From the NCBI RefSeq assembly GCF_041080655.1, contig NZ_CP163525.1, positions 2,108,001 through 2,172,000 of the forward strand: DNA of 64,000 nucleotides, read 5' to 3'. The stretch is from Streptomyces sp. CG4. Its GTDB lineage: Bacteria > Actinomycetota > Actinomycetes > Streptomycetales > Streptomycetaceae. The position numbers and the translations under genes are program-made. The notes under the pieces are model-generated. The model saw only the letters and a program-made list of their open reading frames with translations, did not search any database and was not told where the DNA came from. Positions 43,401 through 50,835 of this stretch are shown here, piece after piece. Each line of letters opens with the position of its first letter. The first letter of the stretch is position 1.

Positions 43401-44284
43401 GCCAAGGGCAGTTCCGTACCGAGCGCGCCGCACATCGGGGAGCCGGGCCGCAGCGCTTCGGGCGCGCTCCGGTCTTGTGCGGCCCGGTCGACGGCGTCAC
43501 GGACGGCTCGTACGGCGACCGCCACGGTCTTGTACTTCCGCGCGAAACGGCGGGCGAGGAAGGCGTCCTGGCCGAGCGGCAGCGGCCTGCCGTGCAGTGG
43601 CTCGGGCAGGCCCGGCCGACGTGGGTCGAGGATGCGGTGGCCGTTCTCGCGGCGGGTTTCCGTACCGTCCAGGAACCGCAGGGCGGCGGCGATTTCGGGC
43701 GCGGTGTCGGCCTCGTCGAGGAGTGCGAGCTGGACGTCGAGTACCACTCCGGCGGCGCCGCCGAGCACGGCGGCAGCGGCGGTATGCGGTCCGATGCCGC
43801 CCCAGGCCCATACCGGCACGGTGATCCGGTCGTCGCCGAGGAACTGCTGGAGCAGGACGAACGTGGACAGTTCACCGGCCGGTCCGCCGCACTCGCTGCC
43901 GCGCGCGACGAGCCCGGCGGCTCCCGCGGACACGGCCGCATGAGCCTCGCGGAGGTCACGCACCTCGGCGACGACGGTCCCGGGGCGGAACTCTCCCGGG
44001 CGCAACGGAAATTCAGGTGCGACCAGCACGACGTGCGGGCCGGCCTCGCCGGGGATGTACAGCTCGTCGGGGCGTAGCGCGCAGTCGGCGCGAAGGCGGA
44101 CGCCGAAGGGACCGGGCGACCAGGAGCGGGTGAGTTCGAGAGCGTCCCGGGCGTCCCCGCCGCCGGCCCCGAGATCGACGACGCCGAGCCCGCCGACTCT
44201 GCTGACGGCAGCGGCCAGTTGCGCATCTGCCTCCCCGAAGGGGGTGACTCCGATCACCATACGTGGGGCCGCTGCCACCGCCAA
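37445..44284 (-). CDS. Iterative type I PKS/PUFA-synthase-like protein: NPD-NPD-KS-AT-ACP-KR
   Basis: A 2279-residue synthase from TTG 44284, which has AAGGAGG 6 nt upstream; a GTG at 44362 adds 26 residues but lacks such a site. Two tandem 2-nitropropane-dioxygenase-like flavin barrels come first (about 5-215 and 285-635; paired motifs GSECGGP and GAECGGH), like PfaD enoyl reductase. KS about 660-1100: Cys847 in DAACASSL, His982, His1022. AT about 1203-1520: PGQGSQ, Ser1293 in GHSYGEL, His1400. One ACP: Ser1682 in LSIDSIK. KR about 1800-2275: LAGGARGITA, Ser2178, Tyr2191, Asn2195. It should perform condensation, ketoreduction and, with the DH of the partner protein and an NPD domain, full or partial reduction. 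First gene of the operon; product unknown. Confidence 0.92.
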   Translation of the reverse strand: MAVAAAPRMVIGVTPFGEADAQLAAAVSRVGGLGVVDLGAGGGDARDALELTRSWSPGPFGVRLRADCALRPDELYIPGEAGPHVVLVAPEFPLRPGEFRPGTVVAEVRDLREAHAAVSAGAAGLVARGSECGGPAGELSTFVLLQQFLGDDRITVPVWAWGGIGPHTAAAAVLGGAAGVVLDVQLALLDEADTAPEIAAALRFLDGTETRRENGHRILDPRRPGLPEPLHGRPLPLGQDAFLARRFARKYKTVAVAVRAVRDAVDRAAQDRSAPEALRPGSPMCGALGTELPLAQGPMTRVSDQPGFAAAVADAGGLPFLALALAGPEDTRALLTGTRAALRDRPWGVGVLGFAPEDVRAAQLAAVREVRPTHAIIAGGRPTQAADLEKHGIRTFLHVPSPGLLEQFLAAGARRFVFEGAECGGHIGPHNSFPLWEAQLAVLDDFLAARPDQEGPTLEVLFAGGIHDERSAAMVAALGSGIRAHGAATGMLMGTAYLFTEEVVARNAVRPLYQRQALTAERTTVLRTGPGQATRCLPSPYCRTHEARREELGRRGVPERQAWEELERLNLGRLRIAGKGIERVGGALQDVDEPRQLAEGLFMAGEVSVLRTATTTVAALHRQVSEAAADFFERRSRAVTPSSTLSSSDREGPVPVPEPLGIAVIGMACMFPQAPDLSAFWGNVLSGTDAVTEVPPERWDPSVHHGPQATAHDVSASKWGGFLPRIPFDPLRYGIPPASLPSIDPVQLLALETAARALADAGYDQREMPSDRTCVIFGAEAGSDTADAAALRAVLPSYLGRLPEELAARLPALTEDTFPGMLGNVISGRIASRLGLGGANFTVDAACASSLTAVDAACSQLRSGAADLALCGGADLHNGIKDYLLFSSVHVLSPTGRCRPFDVDADGIALGEGVACVVLKRLADAERDGDRVYAVIESVGSSGDGRSLGLTAPRPQGQRAALERAYAQARIRPSTVGLVEAHGTGTAVGDRTELSALTEVFTESGAAPGACVIGSVKSQIGHTKCAAGLAGLIKTVLAVHTGVRPPTLHLRRPDPVWDADSSPFVFHDRPLPWARPAEQRVGGVSAFGFGGTNFHVVLRGYGGAAPPRSGHDVWPAELLVLRGADDARELLRLTELNDCSGRPWRLRDLALTAARCAGAHPVGAAVVAASLDELPELLRAVVADEPGPGIFLREGGAAPAGKVAVLFPGQGSQRPGMFAELLIAFPQTQRHLHRAPADVLFPPAAFDTATREARRARLADQRHAQPALGAVGLAAYQVLKGLGVRADMVAGHSYGELVALGAAGALSLDTVLDLSAARAEAIAQAVGDEPGAMAVVAAEPGKANALLKEAGLLGEVVVANHNAPAQSVVSGCAPAIEQALAAAADAGLAARRLPVACAFHSPLVAGAVEKFAEALTGIPFRTPDIPVWSNTTADRYPDDPAGVRERLAEQIAAPVRFVEQIEAMYAAGARVFVEAGPGTVLTGLVRAILGSRPHVAVPFEPYPDAGLAGHLQALARLAVAGVPVAAERLFAGRDALVADPAAVPEQAGWTVDGHLVRTADGAPLPGGLQPARRIDPLALPSAPTDGPGLLAEFLRGSREMVAAQRDVLLAYFGAGQTGRSPGAPDVPAAPEPAPGPRPEALTAATGPDVLSTVRSVISERTGYPLELIESELDLEAELSIDSIKRTEIVGEIGRRLRGAAGPDRETWAERDLEDLLLARTAGALADRLEARLSGARQEEGADAATGRGEAPERGSGSNAMSQRSPAASPEDVPGPRPPSAAPPSGANRLHARTPAGATATMRYLLRDTTLTGAPEPDNAVLRGRRFLVLAEDTPLARALVERLRALGAAARSDSRPGPQESHQRDDGVVHLAALTPGTTPVLPAAFPLFQAVLRGGPRWLLCARPAGEDTRAAGLNGFFRAVAQEYPSTLARVVTLSPDRPVTALADDLVGELLAPDRCPVVRHTADGIRLGPELHPAPLGPEADGDATANTLAAGLGPDSVALLAGGARGITARVAVTLAAAGCRVELLGRTDVSDACDDPGPGRAPDITALRSVLAGRGGLAPGDVDREARRVLARREVAATLGEIAAAGGKARYHCLDLRDAEAVRTTLEDIHADAGRIDAVVHAAGVVEDQLLADKQPDSFARVHGTKVNGARALLAALRDLPQLPSVMVLFGSVTAVLGNRGQADYSAANDALATLGRHWRRATGSRTLTIHWGPWAPDPRHPGMVGPELARDFARNGIGLIDPEDGVRALLRELAHGDTDVDEVVLTAPGRLL

Positions 44285-45230
44285 GGGGTGCCTCCTTCGT
44301 GCGCCGGCACCAACGATCTCTCCAGCGAACTCATCAAGTGGAGTTCCCTGTAGGAAGTTCACCCCTACGGGTGCGGGCCCCTGTCCCGGGTTCGACGTAA
44401 TTCGGTGGCCTGGAGCGCGGAATCGAGGGTCTGTCCTGTGTGGCCATGGCTACGACGGCCTGGCAGGCGTTGCTCTGAGCGGTGGTGTTCTGGCTGGTCA
44501 GCGGGGTGTGGGCTGGAGGGCGAGGTCCTGCTCGGGGTGGGGGACGCCGAGCCTGGCGAGCAGGTCGGTCTGTGGCTTGGTGAGGCCGTGACCGGTGGAA
44601 CGCGCCGGTGGGGCCGGCGAAGGCCCCGGCGTGCAGGCATGGGAGCTTGCGGCGGCCTGGGGCCAGGTGACGGTTGAGTGCCGGCGGTAACCGGCCGTCC
44701 CCTGCGCACACTCCCGCACGCCTCGGTACACCCACCGCACCGGCACCGTGATGCGACGAAGGAGCGGGGCCTGCCGCTCCGGCCGCCGACCGTAGCCACC
44801 GGGCCAACTCGCCAGCAGCTCACGCAGGCCGAGCTGACGGCAACGGCGTAGATCGCCGCACGGACACCCAGTTCGCCCGCACAATGGCAGCTCATCGCTC
44901 CCGTCGGCGAAGACCCGGCCGCGCACCGGTCGGCGTTGCGCTCCATCGTCGCGTAGCCACGGTCCACGTCAGCCCCCCGCTCGTTGGAGCGACTTGTTTC
45001 GAACCACCCGTCGCTGACAAACGCAACTGACAACATGCCGCCGTGGTACGTCAACCTCAAGTCGAAGGCGGGCCATTGAAACGGCGGGTCAATGAGCGGC
45101 AGCTCTCGGTGTTGCAGTGGGTGGGAGCCGGTTGCCCTGCCGGCGTCTGGGAGACCAGCTCCTACAAGACCACTTGCCAGGCACTGCAGAACCGGGGCGT
45201 GCGTCACGTGCGTCGAATATGCGTCACAGC
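44285..45230. other. Long gene-free stretch upstream of the PKS operon
   Basis: About 950 bases. The only clear signal is the AAGGAGG ribosome-binding site of PKS1 (44291-44297, minus strand). Open frames on both strands lack conserved motifs; one minus-strand frame ends HGLTKPQTDLLARLGVPHPE, faintly like helicase-associated repeats, but too weak to call. The operon promoter must lie here, and no adjacent pathway regulator is present. Confidence 0.45.
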
Positions 45231-45345
45231 CTATGAGCGGAGTCCTGGCTGTAGCTGTCCGACCAGGTGGAAGACCTCCCGGGCCCCATATCTCATGAGG
45301 CGTCGGACGATTTCGCGTCGGGGCTTGCCCTCCTTGATGCGGCGC
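45231..45345 (-). pseudogene. IS110-family transposase, C-terminal fragment
   Basis: The minus frame reads R-R-I-K-E-G-K-P-R-R-E-I-V-R-R-L-M-R-Y-G, then AREVFHLVGQLQPGLRS and a TAG at 45231-45233. This is the genuine C-terminus of an IS110 transposase with its stop codon. The frame is clean for ~36 codons, then the match ends near 45345. An internal piece of the same kind of gene in the same orientation lies at 47299-47447. Confidence 0.75.
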
Positions 45346-45399
45346 GCGGGGCAGCCCTGGTGGGCGGGTCAGGGCGGACGGTTCGGTGCGGCGCGGTTG

Positions 45400-46386
45400 T
45401 CACGGCGCTTTCGTGGCCTCGCAGTGCTTCTTGATGAGGTCGTAGGAGCGCACGCGGGCGTCGAGGTCGTAGACAGGTGTGGTCAGCATGAGTTCGTCTG
45501 CTCCGGTCTCGGCGGCCAGTTGCGCGAGCCGGCGTACGACGGCCTCGGGCGTCCCGCACGCCTGCTGTGCGCGGAAACCAGCAAGCGCCTGCCGTTCCTC
45601 CGCCGTGAAGGGATGGGCGGCGGCATCCGCGGGCGTGGGGAAGGGAATCTCGCTCAGACCTTTGAGCAGCCCGGCCTTGACGACGTCCATGGGCCCGGCT
45701 CGCCACGCCGCTTCCTGCTCCGTCTCAGCGCATATCGCCTCCACGCACACCACAACCCGGGGTTGCTCGCACCAGCGGGACGGGGTGAACGCCGCACGGT
45801 AGCGTTCCAGCACCGTGAAGGTGTTGTCGGGCCGGATGTGGTGTGCGACGGCGATCGGCAGGCCGAGTCGCGCTGCGAGGGCGGCACCTGCGGTACTGGA
45901 GCACAGCAGCCATGGCTCCGGCAGCGGGCCGAGTGCCACTTCGTCGACCAGAAAGGACAGGATCGCAGCGACGTCGTCGTGGTACTGCGCGTCCGTCGCC
46001 GGTCCGGCTCCGCGGCGCAATGCCCGCGCGGTGGCCTCGTCGAAGGTTCCAGGGCCGCGGCCGATACCCAGGTCGATGCGGTCCGGGTGCAACGCGGCCA
46101 GTGTTCCGAACTGCTCCGCCAGTGTGAGGGGCGCATGGTTGGGCGCCAGCACTCCGCCCGATCCGAGCCGGATGGCTGAGGTCGAGGCCGCCGCATGAGC
46201 AATCAGCACCACGGGTGGGAACGCGCCGATCGCGGGCGAATGGTGGTGCTCGGCGTACCAGATCCGGTGATACCCCAGTAGTTCGAGCCTGCGAGCGAAG
46301 GTGGCGGTGTCACGCAGGGTCTCCACGCCACGGGTCCCTGATTCGACCACCGCGACTTCCAGCGCTGAAATCGGCACATCGATCAT
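45400..46386 (-). CDS. LLM-class flavin-dependent oxidoreductase (luciferase-like)
   Basis: A 328-residue TIM-barrel protein of the bacterial-luciferase-like superfamily: YHRIWYAEHHHSPAIG (the EHH flavin-region motif), SAIRLGSGGVLAPNHAPLTL and GTLAALHPDRIDLGIGRGPG, with a C-terminal QQACGTPEAVVRRLAQLAAE segment. Such enzymes use FMNH2 (or F420) for monooxygenation or reduction. ATG 46386 is chosen because the protein starts with MIDVPISALEV, typical of the family; the in-frame upstream ATG adds unrelated residues. No obvious operon partner, with the cupin gene 288 bases upstream on the same strand. Confidence 0.88.
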   Translation of the reverse strand: MIDVPISALEVAVVESGTRGVETLRDTATFARRLELLGYHRIWYAEHHHSPAIGAFPPVVLIAHAAASTSAIRLGSGGVLAPNHAPLTLAEQFGTLAALHPDRIDLGIGRGPGTFDEATARALRRGAGPATDAQYHDDVAAILSFLVDEVALGPLPEPWLLCSSTAGAALAARLGLPIAVAHHIRPDNTFTVLERYRAAFTPSRWCEQPRVVVCVEAICAETEQEAAWRAGPMDVVKAGLLKGLSEIPFPTPADAAAHPFTAEERQALAGFRAQQACGTPEAVVRRLAQLAAETGADELMLTTPVYDLDARVRSYDLIKKHCEATKAP

Positions 46387-46674
46387 GCCGCCAGCATAGG
46401 GATCGGTGTGCGCCTCAGGTGCGGTGGTCCCCACCGCCACGGTGCTCGACCGGTGGGCGAGGTCTGTGCGCCAGTTGAATCCGGTCCGCGATCGCCATAC
46501 TGGTCGACCGCATCAGTCGCTACGTCCGCCTCGTCCCACTGGCCGACAGGCACGGCGCCGAAGCCGTCCGTGGACCACGTGTGATCACCGAAGCCACCGG
46601 CCAAGCAGGGGCGGCGCGGGCTGTGCCGAGAACGGAGGCGACACAGCGAGGGAGCCCCGCCTCGTTCCGACACG

Positions 46675-47145
46675 CTAGTAGGAACTGGTCCGGTAGCGGC
46701 TGCGAAATTCTGCCAGCAGCTCATCGGTCACTTCGGCCCCGGAACTCACCGCGGCGTGGACATCACGGAAGTAGTTTTCGTAGCCGGCAGGGGTGTACAG
46801 ACACAGGGCCCGTACCGGAGTCGAGCCCGCATTGCGGAAGCCATGCGGGGTGCCGCGGGTCGCGGCGAGCAGGTGCCCGGCGCCGACCGCTACCTCACCG
46901 TCCCCGGTGTGGAGGGTCAACTCCCCTTCGAGGACGTAGAAGTACTCGTCGTGTCCATCGTGGACGTGCGGTCTGGCGCCGACTACTCCGGGGGCCAGAC
47001 CGAACTCCTCGAAGGCGAAGCGTCCGCCCGTGTGCTTGCCGGTGAGCCGGAAGAAGTGAGCAACACCGGCAACGTCTATGAGCTCACCGTCCTGAGGGCG
47101 TCGCAGCAGGGGACGAGCGGGATTCCGGGACTGGTCGTCGGTCAT
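46675..47145 (-). CDS. Cupin-domain protein
   Basis: A 156-residue single-domain cupin. Motif 1 reads RPHVHDGHDEYFYVLEGELT (His x His ... Glu for metal binding) and motif 2 is AATRGTPHGFRNAG with the third His. A C-terminal helix follows (DELLAEFRSRYRTSSY). Members can be dioxygenases, isomerases or sensors; the intact metal ligands suggest a metal-dependent enzyme. The region between it and the LLM oxidoreductase shows no gene. Both are flanked by pieces of a broken IS110 gene. Confidence 0.85.
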   Translation of the reverse strand: MTDDQSRNPARPLLRRPQDGELIDVAGVAHFFRLTGKHTGGRFAFEEFGLAPGVVGARPHVHDGHDEYFYVLEGELTLHTGDGEVAVGAGHLLAATRGTPHGFRNAGSTPVRALCLYTPAGYENYFRDVHAAVSSGAEVTDELLAEFRSRYRTSSY

Positions 47146-47298
47146 GAGGGCATTGTGGCCCAGGCGCTGTCTGCTCAGCCGGCGGTCCGGCGGTGGATGG
47201 GGTCATCGGGCGGGTACCGACCGTCCTTCTTCGCTCTGTTCATGGCAGAGGCCGGACTGCTCGTGCTCGCTGTCACTGCGCCCCGGCAACGGCCGGTG

Positions 47299-47447
47299 AC
47301 CAGTGGCGTGCCGCTCGGCTGCCCAGTGCGGCCAGTTCTTCCCGGAAGGCAGGGTGGTCGGCAGTAACGAGGACGGACTTGAGCTGGTTGATGGCCTGGG
47401 TGCGGGCTTTGACGGCCGACGCCTTCGCGAGCTTTCTGAGCTTCTAC
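47299..47447 (-). pseudogene. IS110-family transposase, internal fragment
   Basis: The minus strand reads K-L-A-K-A-S-A-V-K-A-R-T-Q-A-I-N-Q-L-K-S, then VLVTADHPAFREELAALGSR. This aligns with KLAKDSAVKARTQAINQLKAVLV of the intact copy at 6307-7455. It is followed by a stop. It is the middle of the gene and has the same orientation as the C-terminal piece at 45231-45345. Confidence 0.75.
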
Positions 47448-47632
47448 TCCTCACCGTTCGAAGCCGCCGCGGCCCCGGTCAGGAGCAGAGTCACCAACCG
47501 CGTGAGCCGGGGGCGAACTCGGAGGCAACCTCGCCACCTGGGGCTGCCCACCATGAGCACCCCGTCCGACCGGCCCGGGACGGCCGGATACAGTGCGCGC
47601 AATGGCAGCCTGGTTGCTCAAGGAGGGGAAGC

Positions 47633-48853
47633 GTGACCGACACCAGCGAAACCCGATCCGCCGACAGTGCAGCGCACGCGACTCAGCAGAGCCGACTGCA
47701 CCGTCTGATGCGCTACCTCCCCCTGATCGCCCCCGTCCTGCTGTGGACCGTGCCCTGCTGGCTGCTGCTGCACACCGGCCAGCACTGGCCGCTCCCTGTC
47801 ACGCTCGCCGGCACCGCCCTGTTCGCCCTCGGCCTGATCGGTATGCCGCTCGCGATGGTGCGCGGCCACGGCCGACGCCAGCAGGACTGGGCGGCGATCG
47901 TCGGAGACACCCTCCTGGGCGCCATCTGGACCCTGTTCACCTGGTCCGTCGTGCTCGGCGTCCCGCTGCGGCTCGCCCTGACCGTGACCGGCGTCGGCGA
48001 CGGCCAGGACCGGGCCCGGATCGTCACCTGGGCGGTCCTCGGCGCAGCCACCGTGCTGCTCACCTGGGGGTACGCCGAGGCCCGCCGCGTACCACGGGTA
48101 CGCCGCCTGGACGTGCAACTTCCGCGCCTGGGGGCCGGGTTGGACGGCACCCGCGTCGTCCTCATCACCGACACCCACTACGGCCCGCTCGACCGCGCCC
48201 GCTGGTCGGCGCGAGTCTGCGAGACGGTCAACACGCTGAAGGCCGACCTGGTCTGCCACACCGGAGACATCGCGGACGGCACGGCCGAACGCCGCCGCGC
48301 CCAGGCCGCCCCACTCGGCACCGTGCAGGCCACCCGGGCCCGGGTCTACGTCACCGGCAACCACGAGTACTACAGCGAGGCCCAGGGCTGGGTCGACCTG
48401 ATGGACGAGCTGGGCTGGGAGCCGCTGCGCAACCGCCATCTGCTGCTCGAACGCGGCGGCGACACCCTCGTGGTCGCCGGCGTGGACGACGTCACGGCCG
48501 AGTCCTCCGGCCTCGCCGGCCACGGCGCCCACCTCGCCGGAGCCCTGCACGGTGCCGACCCCGACCACCCCGTCCTGCTCCTCGCCCACCAGCCCAAGTT
48601 CGTCGACCGGGCGGCAGCCGGCGGCGTCGACCTCCAGCTCTCCGGCCACACCCACGGCGGCCAGATCTGGCCCTTCCACCACCTGGTCCGCATCGACCAG
48701 CCCGCCCTCGCCGGCCTCAGCCGCCACGGCACCCGCACCCTCCTCTACACCAGCCGTGGCACCGGCTTCTGGGGCCCGCCCTTCCGCGTCTTCGCCCCGA
48801 GCGAGATCACCCTGCTCGTACTCCGCTCCCCGCGACGGCCCCCCACGCCGTAG
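47633..48853 (+). CDS. Membrane-anchored metallophosphoesterase (YkuE-like)
   Basis: A 406-residue protein. Four hydrophobic segments (about 28-48, 55-76, 90-118, 128-146) precede a calcineurin-type phosphoesterase domain: LITDTHYG with Asp180/His182, HTGDIADG with Asp212, VTGNHEYYSEAQG with Asn243/His244, LAHQPKF, and SGHTHGGQIWPF. All five metal-site motifs are present. The GTG at 47633 follows AAGGAGGGG by 6 nt, a strong site; the longer frame upstream overlaps the IS110 fragment. The family includes lipid-headgroup (UDP-diacylglucosamine-like) and cell-envelope phosphatases; the active domain probably faces outward. Confidence 0.92.
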   Translation: MTDTSETRSADSAAHATQQSRLHRLMRYLPLIAPVLLWTVPCWLLLHTGQHWPLPVTLAGTALFALGLIGMPLAMVRGHGRRQQDWAAIVGDTLLGAIWTLFTWSVVLGVPLRLALTVTGVGDGQDRARIVTWAVLGAATVLLTWGYAEARRVPRVRRLDVQLPRLGAGLDGTRVVLITDTHYGPLDRARWSARVCETVNTLKADLVCHTGDIADGTAERRRAQAAPLGTVQATRARVYVTGNHEYYSEAQGWVDLMDELGWEPLRNRHLLLERGGDTLVVAGVDDVTAESSGLAGHGAHLAGALHGADPDHPVLLLAHQPKFVDRAAAGGVDLQLSGHTHGGQIWPFHHLVRIDQPALAGLSRHGTRTLLYTSRGTGFWGPPFRVFAPSEITLLVLRSPRRPPTP

Positions 48854-49303
48854 CGCTGGGCGGGGCCGGCGGTTCCGCCTGGAGATGCTGCAGTGCGTCG
48901 GCACCCCGAAGAAGGACCACGCATCCTGCAACGCCCTGCGCGTCACCAGCGGCACCACCGCCTTCCAGGAAGAGCAGGCGGCGAGGAAGGGCATCGCGCC
49001 GTAGACCGTCCGGCCGAACGCCGCCGCGGACTCCCCCACCGCCCACCGCCCACCGCCTACGGCCCCAGCGACCTGCAGTCGGCCTACGGCCGGACCTCCG
49101 CCGCCCGCTCCACCGCGCGCCGCACCGACGCCGGCCGGCCAAGCTCCACGGGGCAAAGGCTGTGACTACTTCCAGGCCGCTGGCGCAGGCGACTCCCCCG
49201 CTGGTGCAGAGACGACGGCACACACGGAGCGCGCGGCGTCCAGCGGCTCCTGCATGCCGGCCACCATGCAGGCGAAGCCGGTGCCCTGCAAACCGGCACC
49301 GCG
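48854..49303. other. Gene-poor stretch after the phosphoesterase gene
   Basis: Contains one short plus-strand frame with a sensible look, ending at 49004 (MLQCVGTPKKDHASCNALRV then a basic tail), but too short and unmatched to call a gene. The remainder shows no coding signal, promoter or terminator I can defend. Confidence 0.35.
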
Positions 49304-49792
49304 TCATTCCGAAGGGATACGAAACTCGAATTTGGGACGGTCCCACGGCACGGCGGGCGGGTTCGCGAGCGCGGTCCCGGTCCGCACTGCACCGACGCGG
49401 TGGTAGAAGTCCTCGGCGGGAAGATGTGACACAACCTTGACACGGTCGAGCCCGGCAGCACGGGCCTCGGACTGCATGTGCGCGACGAGCAGCCGTCCAA
49501 TACCGCGTCCTTGCGCTTCGTCGGCGACGAACAGCAGGTCCAGCTCCGGTGGAGCGAGGACGAGCGAGTAGAACCCGATGACCCGGCCTCCATGCTCGTC
49601 GGCGCCGACGGCTACGAAGGCGCGGTGGGCTTCGATGTAATCAGGACCGACCCGGTAGCCCGCCACTGCGGCTGCGTACTTACCCTCGTAGGCCCCTGAG
49701 CCACGCACGAGCCGCGTGAGCCGTTTGGCATCCTGCGCGACTGCCCTCCGTATCGTGATCGGCTGGCTGATCGGAGAAGTGCGTGAACTCAT
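49304..49792 (-). CDS. GNAT-family acetyltransferase
   Basis: A 162-residue GCN5-related N-acetyltransferase. The N-terminal strand ITIRRAVAQDAKRLTRLVRG, the central sheet RVIGFYSLVLAPPELDLLFV, and the acetyl-CoA loop DEAQGRGIGRLLVAHM (the R/Q-x-x-G-x-G/A motif) are clear, with LPAEDFYHRVGA in the fourth motif. ATG 49792 gives MSSRTSPIS; GTG 49810 is an alternative. Neither has a strong ribosome-binding site. Acceptor substrate unknown. It stands alone. Confidence 0.88.
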   Translation of the reverse strand: MSSRTSPISQPITIRRAVAQDAKRLTRLVRGSGAYEGKYAAAVAGYRVGPDYIEAHRAFVAVGADEHGGRVIGFYSLVLAPPELDLLFVADEAQGRGIGRLLVAHMQSEARAAGLDRVKVVSHLPAEDFYHRVGAVRTGTALANPPAVPWDRPKFEFRIPSE

Positions 49793-49810
49793 CGGGAGAG
49801 TATTTCGCAC

Positions 49811-50307
49811 CGGGGAGTGCCTTCCTGCGGCGGGTCGGCTGCTCGGGCAGGCATTCCTGCACCGCCCCCGGGAACCACTCGTGCGAGCGCAACCGATCTC
49901 ACACCGAAACCACGCCGGAGCGCTCCAGTGCGGCTTCGGCGTCTCACGGCTCCGCGCGCAGGTCCCCGTCGCAACGGCTTCTGGCGAAGATCCTGACCAC
50001 CCGGTTCACGCACCGTTTCCCGGTTGGGGCGGAGTTCCTATCGGCTCGGCGTGGGGCTTCCCTATCGGCGGCGGGCTCTTCGGATCCGCGCCACAGTGAG
50101 GGCCAAGGGCTACGGCGGACGAGCGCCGCCGCGCCTGCCGCGAGTGCGGCCGCGCAGTTCGGGCCCGAGCCGACGGCCACAGCCGGGCGGCGGCCTGTCG
50201 CGAGGCCGGTCCAGTCGCCGGGTGCCGCCAAGTCAGCGCGTAACAGGGGCTGTTCCTCCGCGCGGACGCCGGCGATAGGGAAGCCCCGCGCCGAGTCGCT
50301 CAAGGGG
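49811..50307. other. Gene-free stretch
   Basis: About 500 bases upstream of the GNAT gene and downstream of the lipoprotein gene. Open frames on both strands lack conserved motifs and run against the local codon bias. No terminator was found. Confidence 0.35.
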
Positions 50308-50835
50308 TCAACGCCACAGCCACGCCTGAACGTCGTCCACGGCGGGAAGGCAGTCACCCTCGCGCGAGGCCCCGAGCTGCGGGTACGGGAAGGGGGTGGG
50401 CGTGCCGTCGGCGGCGAGGGCCCAGGCGATCCCCGGTCTCGGCTGCGCGGCGGAGACCTGCTGGGCCGGACAGGACGGCGGGGCGGGCACCTGGGCCGCA
50501 GGCGTAGGCGTGGGAGGTGGGCCGTAGACGCAGAAGGCGAGAGCCATTCCTACCGGCAGGAGAGGCATGGGCTGTTCGTCACCTTCGCCTCGGCCTGTCT
50601 GCCCTGCTAACACCGGCACCTCGCCCGTCCTCGCGACGGCCGGCGCGACCGGTGGAACGCCCCCGCCAGGTCCCGGCATTCCGGTGGGATCGGCACAGAG
50701 GGACGTGTACTCCTCAGTGGCTTCCCGTACGGACTCGGCGTTCCAGCCCGGGCGGCCCGGCGGGGAAAGCGCGGTGGTGCAGCCGGTGAGGGTGGCGGCC
50801 AGCGTCATGCCCGCTGCCAGGAAGGATTTACGCAT
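50308..50835 (-). CDS. Putative lipoprotein
   Basis: A 175-residue exported lipoprotein. The signal peptide MRKSFLAAGMTLAATLTGC ends in a lipobox L-T-G-C, with Cys19 as the lipidated residue. The mature part is Pro-rich with further Cys residues (SLCADPTG, FCVYGPPPTP, SCPAQ, EGDCLPAV) that may pair once exported. No known domain. The ATG at 50835 is unambiguous from the signal peptide. Confidence 0.8.
   Translation of the reverse strand: MRKSFLAAGMTLAATLTGCTTALSPPGRPGWNAESVREATEEYTSLCADPTGMPGPGGGVPPVAPAVARTGEVPVLAGQTGRGEGDEQPMPLLPVGMALAFCVYGPPPTPTPAAQVPAPPSCPAQQVSAAQPRPGIAWALAADGTPTPFPYPQLGASREGDCLPAVDDVQAWLWR

Noticed and set aside
30838..44284. Enediyne PKS locus
   Set aside because: The domain order KS-AT-ACP-KR-DH-PPTase in one protein plus TE and accessory E genes is absent; here the domains are split over two proteins with NPD domains and a GT.
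45043..46179. 378-codon plus-strand frame over the LLM oxidoreductase
   Set aside because: Antisense shadow of the well-conserved minus-strand flavoprotein gene.
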